DNA of 64,000 nucleotides, from positions 372,001-436,000 of the forward strand of contig CAVTWD010000001.1 of NCBI GenBank assembly GCA_963738325.1, in the 5' to 3' direction. The stretch's first letter is position 1. Each line of letters starts with the position of its first letter. Below are positions 28,276 through 36,799 of this stretch, piece by piece. Both the position numbers and the translations under genes were made by a program. The notes under the pieces are model-generated. The model was not told where the DNA came from and did no database searches. It saw only the letters and a list, made by a program, of their open reading frames with translations. The DNA comes from CAVTWD01 sp963738325. GTDB lineage: Bacteria; Actinomycetota; Acidimicrobiia; Acidimicrobiales; Ilumatobacteraceae.

Positions 28276-28329
28276 CCGGGCGAGGCTAGCTGTGCTCTGG
28301 GGTCAGAACGTTGAGCATGTCGGCAAGTT

Positions 28330-29690
28330 TCACGCGGCGGGGGTGAGGCGCGCGTGGTCGATGTAGTCGGTGATGACTCGGTCGATGGTGGTCAGGGCGC
28401 GGCGAAGCTGGGGTGGTGCGGGTGGCTGGTGGCCAGCGGCGACGAGTGGTCTGAGGACGCGGTCGTGGACCTTGTTGTAGAAGACGGCGACTCGGACGCC
28501 GTCGTGGGTGAGGGTGTAGGTGTTGGTGTGGGGGATGCGTTGGATGAGCCCGTGGAGGCGGAGGCGGCGCAGGTCGTAGGTCATCTGCGATCGGGTGTAG
28601 TCCGTTCCGAGGAGTCCGGCGACCAGCCCGCGAAGGCTCTTGTTGGTGAAGCCGGCGACGGCGTGGACGAACACGGCAGAGGGCGCCGGTCAGGGCCATG
28701 GCGCGTGGGTCCCCGAAGCGCAGGGCTCCGGTTCGTTGGCCCTCCCGTATGTAGGGCTGGTGGATGCGCTCGAAGAGCGCAGAGCCGATGGCACAGCCCT
28801 GACCGGCACGTTCGATCATAAGCAGACGACGGTTGACCGCGCGGGCCTTGGCGATGAGCTCGGGCAGGTGCTCGAGCCGGGCGAGGATCGCCGAGGTCGG
28901 ACGGGCTTGTTGATGACGGTCTCGATGCGCAGGGCTCTTCCTTCTTTCAGGTATTGCTTGACCCGGGAGTGCTTGTAGGAGAAGTCGATCTTCACTTCGG
29001 TGCCCGGGCCCGAACACCCTGGTGCGCGAAGGGCTGCTTGGTGGGGCGGCGCGGACGGTGGCGGGCGAAGACGATGGCCACCTCGGCGGGGCGGCCGATG
29101 CCGATGTTGTCGGCGACCAGGGACTTCGAAGAACGCCACGGGCGCGGCGGGGATCGTCGAACACCAGGGTGCGGGACACCTCGACTTGGCGCATCGACAG
29201 CTCCCACCAGTAGCCAGCCGGCCCGGTCGGTCGGCGGTGAACGGCGTGGGGATGGGGGTGATCCAGCGGTCGAAGAACGCTTGGATGTCGCCGGGGCCGA
29301 ACCGGTCGCAGATGGCCTGCAGCCGGCCGGGGCTGCGCGCAGGAGGCGAACCCGTTGGCCAACTCGACGAAGTCGAGCCGGGCCCGGTGGGCCTGACGTT
29401 TGGCCCACTCATGGCCGTTGACCCACACCTTGGCCGGGTAGGGGAAGTAGGTGCAGATCTTGATGAACCCGGGCCCGAAGTCGCGATCGAGCACGTAGAA
29501 GTAGTAGATCGCCGACCCGGCGCTCGGTCCTTGGCGAACTCGGAAGTCCACGACGCCACCAGTCGCCCGACCGGGTGCTTGGCGGCACGCTGAAGACCCA
29601 CTGGAACTCCTGGGCCGGACACGATGGCGACCACGCCGAAGCGGCCGTCGGCGTTCGGCCCGATCGAAATGAGGGACGGACATGATCGAG
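28330..29690 (-). pseudogene. Shattered gene of an unnamed multi-copy actinobacterial family
   Basis: Recognisable protein blocks lie in order but in alternating frames: GRFGVVAIV, AQEFQWVFS, YYFYVLDRDFGPGFIKICTY, VWVNGHEWAKRQA, ICDRFGPGDIQAFFDRW, GYWWELSMRQVEVSRTLVF, GRPAEVAIVFARH, GTEVKIDFSYKHSRVKQYL, ARLEHLPELIAKARAV, CAIGSALFERIHQPYIREGQ, then an intact C-terminal winged-helix-like block (NKSLRGLVAGLLGTDYTRSQ, YDLRRLRLHGLI, TLTHDGVRVAVFYNKVHDR). At least seven frame changes occur in 1.4 kb. I recall similar ~450-residue proteins in many actinobacteria, often repeated in a genome, with no assigned function. Either a decayed gene or a collapsed repeat with consensus errors. Confidence 0.7.
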
Positions 29691-29840
29691 TGCCGTGACC
29701 GTTGACTGAGGCCCGGTCCGGCGAGCCAGGGTTGGTACCGGCAAGGCGCGACGAGGAAGCAATAGTCGCAGCACTATTGCGACGAGGCGCAACGCAGTCG
29801 GCGCCGGCACTGGCCGGCGCAACGTTGCCGGTCACGGCAC
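29690..29840. mobile_element. 151-bp element with 12-13 bp terminal inverted repeats
   Basis: GTGCCGTGACCG at the left end is inverted as CGGTCACGGCAC at the right. The first 27 bp and last ~23 bp match the ends of a 59-bp element at 34515-34573, with different interiors. Inside is a hairpin GCAATAGT-CGCAGC-ACTATTGC (29760-29781). No coding capacity; MITE-like or a REP-type sequence. It abuts the 5' end of the shattered gene. Confidence 0.65.
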
Positions 29841-30080
29841 TACTAGTTGTCCACCCGTGGGCCGTCTGCGGCACGGCCCATCGCCGAACCAGTCAGCTTT
29901 CCGAGCGACTTCCGCACGGGTACCTGCCCCGGGGTCGCCCGGCGCGCCTCTGGCACCGAATCGGTGGCGATTCGTTGCCGGCGCCGGTTCGGTACCGATT
30001 CGTTGTGCGGCATCGATTCGGTACCGATTCGTTGCCACAGCACCGGGCGGAGGACATCCCAGCGGCACGGAGCCCACTAA
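29841..30080. repeat. Non-coding stretch with three ~28-bp iterated repeats around a GGTACC palindrome
   Basis: Three copies of a unit with the core TTCGGTACCGATTCGTTG (first copy diverged as AATCGGTGGCGATTCGTTG) lie at about 29954-30045; GATTCGTTG recurs at 29969, 29997 and 30026. The rest of this intergenic stretch shows no gene. The spacing resembles iterated protein-binding sites, but no binding protein is identifiable. Confidence 0.65.
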
Positions 30081-31874
30081 CTAACGAGCGCCGAAGCCGC
30101 CGCCTCCGCCGCCGCCGCCACCGCCCCCCGAGAACCCGCCCCCACTGCCTGTGGTCGAGGGGGCCATGGCGCCGACCGCGGTGGTGGCGAAGCTCGTGCC
30201 GAATTGCCCGATCGCGTCGAGCCGAGCCATGCCCACCCCTCCGACGTACCACGCCGCGAAGTTCGGCGAACTGGCCACCTCGGGCAGCTTCGCGGCCAGA
30301 CCGCGCACGAGGGCACCGGCCACGCCCAGCGCGACGGCGGCCACGAGGTAGCGCTCCCAGATGGCGAGGCTTTCCACGGGTGCCTCGTCGAGCGTGGAGA
30401 AGTCCCTGAGGAACCGCTTCAGCGCCTCGGCCTCCTCGGCCTTCTCCGCGCCCTTCGGCGTGCGGCGCCGCAGGGTCGTGCCGAGGGCGATCACCGCGAT
30501 GGTCGCGCCGAGTGGGAGCACGGCGAGCCAGCCGCCGAGGGCGAAGCAGACGATGGTGGCGACCACGAGCAAGGCCACGATCAGCGCCCACCACATCCAC
30601 ACGGCAGTGCGGCCGGTCTCCAGATAGCCCCTCGTGTCGATCTCCTTGCGAACCGCCGCCTTCCATCCCTGCCAGAACGTCGTCGCCGCTTCGTGTTCGG
30701 TGCGGGCCCAAGTCGCGAACTCCTCAGACGTCGTCTCGGATTGGCCGCGGAACAACTCCTCGAGCAACTGTCGCTCATAGGGCAACAAGGTGTCGGTCGG
30801 CTTGCCGGCCCAGCGGAACCGGTACACGGTCTTGTCGGGGCCGAGGCGTTCGTGGTGCTCTTCGCTGATGGTGAGGTAACCCCGCTGGGCGAGGTCGACC
30901 ACGGTGGAGGAGAACGCGGCGCTCCCCACCGTGCCGAAGGAGAGGTTCCCGACGGCGACGGCCGGCGGATCGTCGAGCGGCTCCCGCCAGTAGTCGCCGA
31001 CCAGCCCGGGCAGCTTCGGCTCCTTGCCCCAGCGGCGCCACACGACCAGGAACGCGCCCAGGCCCAGGAGCGCGGCGATGGGTGCGGCGATGTTGCCCGC
31101 CAGCGCCCGCCGGTCCTTGGCCTCCCGGTCGCTGATGAACTGGCGCTCCTGGCTCAGGATGGTGGGGAGGCGAGGCTCGCCGCTCGGGGTGACCGTGAAC
31201 GCTCCGGACGGCACTGCCACCCTGGCTTCCACGAAGGTCTCCGCCGGAACATCGGTGACGTCGAGGGTGACCGGCGTGACAGGGGGCTCGCCCGTCGGCG
31301 GCAGGATGGCCACGACCCCGTTCGGCGGCCCGTGGGCCCACGCCCGCACCACCGAGGTGTCGTCGGCGGGGGTGGCGGGGGTGGCGGCCGGGTACCCACC
31401 GGGGAGGCTGATCCTGATGGCCACGGTGCCAACGCCTTGATGGTCGGAGCCGAGGAACTGCCAGTAGAGCTCGCCGACATCGGGCCCGACCGCGACCGCG
31501 TCGACGACCGTGTAGGTGATCGTGAAGGTGCGGTCCGCGTCACTCGTGGGCGCGAAGGACCACTCCCATTCGCCCGAGATCGAAGCGGTCGGCGGCGTCA
31601 CCCCCAAAGCGGTGCCGTTCTCGTCGCTCACTTCGAATTGCGAGATCTGGCTGCGCGAGCGCGGTGCGAAGCTACGGATCCCGACCGTGAAGGGCCCCCC
31701 GCTGAAGTGGTAGGTGATGTCCTCGATCACCGTCATCGTGGCGTCGGGATGGACTGTGGCGCGCGTCGTGAGCGACTCGAGGTCGAAGGACTTGGCGGCC
31801 GCCGGCGTCGCGGTTGCGACGATGCCGACGACGGGGAGCGCGACGAGGACGAGCCCCGCGAGGATCCGCCTCAC
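30081..31874 (-). CDS. DUF2207 domain membrane protein
   Basis: 597 residues. Signal peptide MRRILAGLVLVALPVVGIVATATPAAA is followed by the extracytoplasmic DUF2207 beta domain (ATVHPDATMTVIEDITYHFSGG and GELYWQFLG), a membrane helix near IAAPIAALLGLGAFLVVW, a cytoplasmic region KLPGLVGDYWREPLDDPPAVAVG, further helices around 420-470, and the typical glycine tail ending GGGGFGAR. Function of the family is unknown, with links to cell envelope. It overlaps the upstream SDR gene as ATGA, so the two are co-translated. Confidence 0.9.
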   Translation of the reverse strand: MRRILAGLVLVALPVVGIVATATPAAAKSFDLESLTTRATVHPDATMTVIEDITYHFSGGPFTVGIRSFAPRSRSQISQFEVSDENGTALGVTPPTASISGEWEWSFAPTSDADRTFTITYTVVDAVAVGPDVGELYWQFLGSDHQGVGTVAIRISLPGGYPAATPATPADDTSVVRAWAHGPPNGVVAILPPTGEPPVTPVTLDVTDVPAETFVEARVAVPSGAFTVTPSGEPRLPTILSQERQFISDREAKDRRALAGNIAAPIAALLGLGAFLVVWRRWGKEPKLPGLVGDYWREPLDDPPAVAVGNLSFGTVGSAAFSSTVVDLAQRGYLTISEEHHERLGPDKTVYRFRWAGKPTDTLLPYERQLLEELFRGQSETTSEEFATWARTEHEAATTFWQGWKAAVRKEIDTRGYLETGRTAVWMWWALIVALLVVATIVCFALGGWLAVLPLGATIAVIALGTTLRRRTPKGAEKAEEAEALKRFLRDFSTLDEAPVESLAIWERYLVAAVALGVAGALVRGLAAKLPEVASSPNFAAWYVGGVGMARLDAIGQFGTSFATTAVGAMAPSTTGSGGGFSGGGGGGGGGGGFGAR

Positions 31875-32683
31875 TCGGCGGCGACCCGGGCCCGGAGGCG
31901 GCGCATTCCCGCCAGCCAGCGGTCATAGTCGTCGGTCTTGCGCCGCAGGAAGGTGAGCACCTCGGGGTGGGGGAGGATCAGGAAACGCTCCGCCGCGATG
32001 CCGTGGACCACGATCTCGGCGACCTCCTCGGGCTCGAGTATCGGACCGGCCGCTCTGACCACGTCGCCGCCGATGGTCTCCATGCCCTCGGTGCCGGTGG
32101 GCGGGTTCAGCATGGCCGTGTTCACGCCCATCGGGCACAGGCAGCTGACCTTGATTCCACGGTCGCCGTAGCTGATGGCCAGCCATTCGGCGAAGGCGAC
32201 GGCGGCGTGCTTCGACACCGCGTAGGGGGCGGAGCCGATTTGCGTGAGCAGGCCCGCGGCCGAAGCCGTGGCCAGGAAGTAGCCGCCGCCGCGCTCGAGC
32301 CAGCGAGGGACCAGCGCTCGCGCCGCGTAGAGATGAGCCGTGAAGTTGACGTCCATCGTCGTGCGCCAGTCGTCGTCGGAGGTCTCGAGATCGCTGCCCA
32401 CCCCGACGCCGGCGTTCGCACAGAACAGGGCGATGGGCCCGAGCACCTGCTCGGTGCGGTCGATGAGGGCGATGACCTCGGATTCGACGGTGACGTTGGT
32501 CGACTGGGCGATGGCGCTGCCCGGGCGGTCCGCGTCGAGCTCCGCGGCGACTGCTTCCGCGCCGCCGGCATCGCGGTCAGCGACCGCTACCAGGCCGCCG
32601 CCCGCGTGGAACCGCCGCGCGAGGGCCCGGCCGATGCCGCTCGCGCCACCCGTGACGACGATCACCTTGCCCGTGATGTCCAT
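31871..32683 (-). CDS. Short-chain dehydrogenase/reductase
   Basis: Classical SDR, 270 residues. NAD(P)-binding TGGASGIG at 11-18, ANAG at ~89-92, catalytic Tyr154 and Lys158 in PYAVSKHA, with the Ser in ATASAAG. The residue after the second strand (ADRD) suggests NAD preference. The C-terminal extension RRKTDDYDRWLAGMRRL is shared with actinobacterial SDRs of unknown substrate. ATG start; first gene of a pair with the DUF2207 gene. Confidence 0.92.
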   Translation of the reverse strand: MDITGKVIVVTGGASGIGRALARRFHAGGGLVAVADRDAGGAEAVAAELDADRPGSAIAQSTNVTVESEVIALIDRTEQVLGPIALFCANAGVGVGSDLETSDDDWRTTMDVNFTAHLYAARALVPRWLERGGGYFLATASAAGLLTQIGSAPYAVSKHAAVAFAEWLAISYGDRGIKVSCLCPMGVNTAMLNPPTGTEGMETIGGDVVRAAGPILEPEEVAEIVVHGIAAERFLILPHPEVLTFLRRKTDDYDRWLAGMRRLRARVAAE

Positions 32684-32846
32684 GGCCGGATGGTAGGGGC
32701 TCGGCTCGCTTGTTACCGCTGTGTGATTTCTGGCTCCTGTGCTCAGTCTGTGTCACACCCCGCGGATACGATCAAGAGAGCCGGAGTGATGAGATGACGC
32801 CGGCCGCAGTGACACCAGGGCGAGCCACGGGTGTGAGGAGGATTGG

Positions 32847-33014
32847 ATGACCGAGACGACGCACGACACCGATGTGATCGGCGAGGCGCTCGCGGTCATC
32901 GACCGAGCCCTGGGCGAGATGCTCAATCGCGAGCTTGTCTCCACCGACGAAGTGGCCGACCTCCTGCTCGACGTGCGCTCATTGCTCACGAACCCGCCGT
33001 CGGTCGTCGACTGA
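32847..33014 (+). CDS. Small acidic protein of 55 residues
   Basis: Starts MTETTHDTDVIGEAL and contains RALGEMLNRELVSTDEVADLL and a DVRSLL end. The ATG follows a strong GAGGAGGATTGG ribosome-binding site. The composition is mostly helical, acidic, and without Cys or membrane segments. I recall similar short hypothetical proteins in Acidimicrobiia; no function is known. It lies alone between two minus-strand genes, so it has its own promoter in the 160 bp upstream. Confidence 0.75.
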   Translation: MTETTHDTDVIGEALAVIDRALGEMLNRELVSTDEVADLLLDVRSLLTNPPSVVD

Positions 33015-33047
33015 CGCACCGCGCCGCCGTGGCACACTGCTCTCGGG

Positions 33048-34502
33048 TCAGCTGGCGATGGCCTTCTTCCTGGGCGCTTGTTTCTTCGCGCCCTTCTGGC
33101 CCCTCTTCCTCGCCGGTTTGGTGGCGGCCAAGGCCTGGAAGGCCCGTTCCAGCTCTTCGCGCAGCACCTCGGGCTCGGTGACGGCGGCCGGGTCGAGGTG
33201 CAGCCCCATGTCCAAGCTTCCGTTGTAGGAGAGCAGCGTCAGATTGAAGGCGACCCCGGCGAGCGGGCCGACGGGGTAGTTCGCGACGATCTCGGAACCG
33301 GCGATGTAGCAGGGGAACGACGCCGTCTTCACGTTGGAGGTGGCGAAGTCGATCGTGCCCGTCTGCTGACGGGCCAGGCGCAGCAGAACCGACATGGGCA
33401 GGAGGGCGGCGAGGCCGGCCAAGGCGGCGAACCCGCCGCTCGTCCTCGCCGACTCCCGAGCCTCTTCGGTGGCGGCCTGGATGAGGCCGAAGCGCTCCGC
33501 GATCGGCATGTCTCCGGTCGGCACGCGCAGCCGGGCGATGGTGAAGGCGTTCGCGCCCGACGACTTGGTGCGCACGCTGATCGCCATCGACGCCCGCAAC
33601 GAGTCGATGGGGGCGCCGAGGCGGCGATGGTAGGCGGCGGCCGCTTCGCTGGCCGCGGTGAGGAAGGCGACGTTGAGCGTCCCCCCGAGAACCCCCGCCG
33701 CCGCCTTGGTCGGCTCGAACGGCACCCGGAGGACCTCGAGACGCCGCTGCAGTGAGCGCTCGGCCCAGAGGGTCGAATGCGCGCGCTCCGTATCGGTCAG
33801 CTGGCCGAGGGCTCCCTTGACCGAGTTGACGACGCCGGCCCCTGCATCGAGCAACCGGCCCGGCTCAGTGGCCGCCGCCCCGAGCTGACGCAGGAGGCCG
33901 GCCGACTGGCGCACACCGTTCCCCATCGCCTCGACGAAGGCATCAGCCTGAGTCGGAGCCGGTCGGGGAACCGCCGCTTCGAGCTGCTCGGGCGTGAGCG
34001 GCCGTGGGTCGGGAGCGTCGGGCTGGAAGTCGGTGAAGAGCCGCGACATCCGCACCCCGTTCTCGCCGTCGCTGATCGTGTGGTGCATCTTGTTGATCAG
34101 CGCCGAACGCCCGCCGGTCAGGCCGTCGACGACGTAGAACTCCCACAGCGGCCGCGCCCGGTCGAAGGGATCCGTCACGAGTGACGTGGCCATGTCGTAG
34201 AGCTGGCGATCGCTGCCGGGGGCCGGCAGAGCGCTGTGGCGGATGTGGTAGTCGGGGTCGAAGTCGGCGACATCGACCCACGCCGGCGGCAGGCCAAAGG
34301 GGCGCTCCTGGACGCGCTGGCGAAGGCGCGGGACCAACTGCACACCACGGCGCATGCGAGCGCGGAGGCGCTCCACGTCGAGGGGACCGTCGAGGATGGT
34401 GACCGTGGCGAAGTTCGAGGAGAAGGCGCGTTCGGCCTCGAGCCGCCACATCACCCCTTCGGCATCGGTCATCGTTCGCTCGTCGCGCACCGGCTCAGCC
34501 AT
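33048..34502 (-). CDS. WS/DGAT family O-acyltransferase
   Basis: Wax ester synthase/diacylglycerol acyltransferase-type enzyme, 484 residues. The catalytic HHxxxDG motif is intact (MHHTISDGENG, His140-His141, Asp145-Gly146). The C-terminal half has NVAFLTAASEAAAAYHRRLG and SNVKTASFPCYIAGSEIVANYPVGPL, both standard. A Lys/Arg-rich tail (KPARKRGQKGAKKQ) ends the protein. It uses acyl-CoA to make storage triacylglycerol or wax esters. A 59-bp inverted-repeat element lies 12 bp before its start. Confidence 0.93.
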   Translation of the reverse strand: MAEPVRDERTMTDAEGVMWRLEAERAFSSNFATVTILDGPLDVERLRARMRRGVQLVPRLRQRVQERPFGLPPAWVDVADFDPDYHIRHSALPAPGSDRQLYDMATSLVTDPFDRARPLWEFYVVDGLTGGRSALINKMHHTISDGENGVRMSRLFTDFQPDAPDPRPLTPEQLEAAVPRPAPTQADAFVEAMGNGVRQSAGLLRQLGAAATEPGRLLDAGAGVVNSVKGALGQLTDTERAHSTLWAERSLQRRLEVLRVPFEPTKAAAGVLGGTLNVAFLTAASEAAAAYHRRLGAPIDSLRASMAISVRTKSSGANAFTIARLRVPTGDMPIAERFGLIQAATEEARESARTSGGFAALAGLAALLPMSVLLRLARQQTGTIDFATSNVKTASFPCYIAGSEIVANYPVGPLAGVAFNLTLLSYNGSLDMGLHLDPAAVTEPEVLREELERAFQALAATKPARKRGQKGAKKQAPRKKAIAS

Positions 34503-34514
34503 GGGGGCAGGCTA

Positions 34515-34573
34515 GTGCCGTGACCGGTGACTGAGGCCCGGCGGACCGGGGCGAACGTTGCCGGTCACGGCAC
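34515..34573. mobile_element. 59-bp element with perfect 13-bp terminal inverted repeats
   Basis: GTGCCGTGACCGG and CCGGTCACGGCAC bound a short core. Ends match the 151-bp element at 29690-29840, including TGACTGAGGCCCGG inside the left end. It sits in the promoter region of the WS/DGAT gene. Confidence 0.7.
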
Positions 34574-34674
34574 GAGTTCCACGGGGCCCCGGAGAACGAG
34601 GTCGCGTCGACCGTTGCGACCGCCCAGGGCGGCAGTGCCCGCCCCGCCGGGCTCAGCTCACGCTGTTGGCGGCC

Positions 34675-35271
34675 TCAGCGAGGGATGCTGGTGTGCTTGA
34701 ACTCGTTGAGCTCTGGCCAGGAGAGGAGGTCGAGCACGCGCTCGATGGTGGCCTGGCCGAGGGCCCCGTCGCCGTTCGGGCGCTCCATGAGCCGCACGAA
34801 CGCCGCCTGGTCACCCATCACGAACGTGGGCACTCCCCACACGTCGTGCTCGGCACTGGCCTCCTGGTGCTCGTCGCGCACGACGGTGCGCGGCTTCGCG
34901 GTGGCGATCTCGGCGAAGACTTCGTCGGCAGGCACGCCGGCCTCGGTCAAGACCGCCCGCAAGGCGGTCTCGTCGCGCAACGACCCGTCGCGGTCGTGGC
35001 GAAGGGCGAACAGCTCGCGATGGACGGCCGGGAATCGGTCCGAGTACCAGTCGCGCACCACGACGGCCACTTCGAGGGCCAGCAGCCCGCTGTCCTTCTC
35101 GGGCTCGTCCCAGACATCGGCCTCGCCGTCTTCGACGTGGGCCTGCCGCAACGAGAACGGCACGAACCGCACGTCCCAATCGGCACCGGCCTCCAGCGCG
35201 GCCAAGAGGTGCTCGTGGGCGTTGCGGGCGAAGGGGCAGCGGTAGTCCCAGGTCACAGAAAATCGTTGCAC
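34675..35271 (-). CDS. DsbA-family oxidoreductase (HCCA isomerase-like)
   Basis: 198 residues with a thioredoxin fold interrupted by a helical domain. The active-site region is WDYRCPFARNAHEH, with a single Cys (CPxA), so disulfide exchange by two cysteines is unlikely; it fits the 2-hydroxychromene-2-carboxylate isomerase/DsbA-like branch. The cis-Pro motif WGVPTFVMGD is present. GTG start at 35271 chosen because residues upstream do not match the family. Confidence 0.82.
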   Translation of the reverse strand: MQRFSVTWDYRCPFARNAHEHLLAALEAGADWDVRFVPFSLRQAHVEDGEADVWDEPEKDSGLLALEVAVVVRDWYSDRFPAVHRELFALRHDRDGSLRDETALRAVLTEAGVPADEVFAEIATAKPRTVVRDEHQEASAEHDVWGVPTFVMGDQAAFVRLMERPNGDGALGQATIERVLDLLSWPELNEFKHTSIPR

Positions 35272-35333
35272 GAAGCAAGCAACGACGGCATGCCTCGCCT
35301 GATTCCCGAAACCGGCGGGCGGCATCCGTGGCG

Positions 35334-35897
35334 TCACCGATCTCCCGGGAGCGGGACGAGGGCCGCCGCCGCCTCCCCGATCAGCCAACCGATGAAGGCC
35401 CCGGCCACGACGTCGGACGCGTGGTGCATCCGGACATAGATGCGGCTGGCGGCGACGAGTGTGGCCAAGCCGAGCCACAGGGGTGCCAGCGCTCGGTCGC
35501 GCCGGATGAGGAGGACCGCGGCGCAGGCGGCGGCGCTGGCATGCCCGCTCGGGAAGCTGCTGGTGAGCGGCCGGCGCAGCCGCAGCGGACCGCCCGCCCC
35601 GGCTGCGGGCCGCACCCGGCCGAACAGCCGCTTCACCCCTTGGTTGACGGTTAGCGACTCGACACCCAACGTGGCCGTCAGCCTGGCCGACGCCGGGAGG
35701 TGTCCCGGGTCGGCCAAGGCCTCGGTCGCCCCGGCGAGCTGCCAGAGCAGGCTCCAGTCGGCAAGGGCGGAGGCGGCATAGAAGAGGTGGTCGAAGGCGG
35801 GCCGGCCCCGGATGCGATCGAAGGCACGGTCCACAGCCAGGTCGAACCGGGCGACGGCGCCGCCGAAGGGATGTGCACCCGGATCGGGTTGGGTCAC
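35334..35897 (-). CDS. PAP2 superfamily phosphatase
   Basis: Membrane-bound phosphatase, 187 residues. The three motifs are KRLFGRVRP, SSFPSGHAS and SRIYVRMHHASDV, containing the catalytic His and Arg residues. Several hydrophobic helices surround them. Such enzymes dephosphorylate phosphatidic acid or polyprenyl diphosphates; with the WS/DGAT nearby, a lipid role is plausible. The GTG start overlaps the stop of the nuclease gene as GTGA. Confidence 0.9.
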   Translation of the reverse strand: MTQPDPGAHPFGGAVARFDLAVDRAFDRIRGRPAFDHLFYAASALADWSLLWQLAGATEALADPGHLPASARLTATLGVESLTVNQGVKRLFGRVRPAAGAGGPLRLRRPLTSSFPSGHASAAACAAVLLIRRDRALAPLWLGLATLVAASRIYVRMHHASDVVAGAFIGWLIGEAAAALVPLPGDR

Positions 35898-36724
35898 GCC
35901 GGAACGGCGATCGGTGGACCGAATGCCAACGCGGCCTCCTCTCGTGCCCGGGCGGGATCGCCGCCGAAGGCGGGGCACCACGGCTTGAAGGCACAGTACG
36001 TGCACAGGGGACCGGGACGGGGAAGGAATTGCTCTGTCGAACAGGCCCGCTCGACGGCGGCGAGCACGGCCGACGTGCGCTTGGGCAAGTATCTAATGGA
36101 TTGCTCGGACGGCTGCGCAACGATCACTTCCGCCGTGCTCAGGTAGAGCAGTTGGATGCGTACGGGCCGGCGGCCGAAGACCTGCTCGCACAGGAAGGCG
36201 TAGAAGTGCACTCCGTTCAGGCGCTGCTGCTCGCGCTGCACCATCGGCGGCCGTCCGGTCTTGTAATCGGTGACGACGAGCTCGCCGTCGCGGGCGAGCT
36301 CGAGCCGGTCGATGATGCCGCGCAACCGCGTGTTGCCGACGGCTACCTCGAGGCGTAGCTCGAGGCCGATGGCGCGCACGTCGGCTGGGTCCTCCATCTC
36401 GAAGTAGCGCCGCACGAGCGCCTCTGCCTCGGAGCGGAGATCGGCCTCGGCCTCCGCCGACAACCCCAGGAGCTGGTACTCGGCGTCGTCGTCGAGCTCT
36501 GCGAAGGCTCGCTCGAGCGCTCCCAGCGCGGTGGCGAGTGTGCGTCGTGTGGGAGCCTGCTGGAAGAGGAGCTCGAGCGCGCGATGCACGAGAATGCCCT
36601 TGGCGGCCGCGGGGCTGGGAGGTTCGGGCAGCTTGTCGATGGCGGCGAAGCGGAAGGCCAGCGGGCACGACGTGAACGCCTCGACCCGTGAGGGCGACAG
36701 GCTCGTGGGTACCGGCAAGGCCAT
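35894..36724 (-). CDS. PD-(D/E)XK nuclease, RecB/Cas4-like with iron-sulfur Cys set
   Basis: 276 residues. SLSPSRVEAFTSCPLAFRF begins the domain (C20); KGILVHRALELLF (H47), RGIIDRLE (D139) and VTDYKTG (D153, K155) are the nuclease motifs; C241, C244 and C250 in CTYCAFKPWC complete a four-Cys set expected to hold a 4Fe-4S cluster, as in AddB, Cas4 and related exonucleases. A stand-alone actinobacterial form used in DNA repair; no CRISPR genes are nearby. ATG at 36724. Overlaps the PAP2 gene. Confidence 0.9.
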   Translation of the reverse strand: MALPVPTSLSPSRVEAFTSCPLAFRFAAIDKLPEPPSPAAAKGILVHRALELLFQQAPTRRTLATALGALERAFAELDDDAEYQLLGLSAEAEADLRSEAEALVRRYFEMEDPADVRAIGLELRLEVAVGNTRLRGIIDRLELARDGELVVTDYKTGRPPMVQREQQRLNGVHFYAFLCEQVFGRRPVRIQLLYLSTAEVIVAQPSEQSIRYLPKRTSAVLAAVERACSTEQFLPRPGPLCTYCAFKPWCPAFGGDPARAREEAALAFGPPIAVPA

Positions 36725-36799
36725 GCGCTGATCGTAGGAGAGGGGTGTGACGGAGTTCGCGGACCCCGGGGCTTGCCCGTCCACCGGGTGACCCGTCCG

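Noticed and set aside
32721..32758. CRP-like site (GTGTGA ... TCACAC)
   Set aside because: The half-sites are 26 bp apart instead of the 4-6 bp expected for CRP; probably chance or a weak hairpin.
35894..36724. Cas4 of a CRISPR system
   Set aside because: The four-Cys nuclease fold is shared by stand-alone repair exonucleases; no CRISPR array or other cas gene is in the window.
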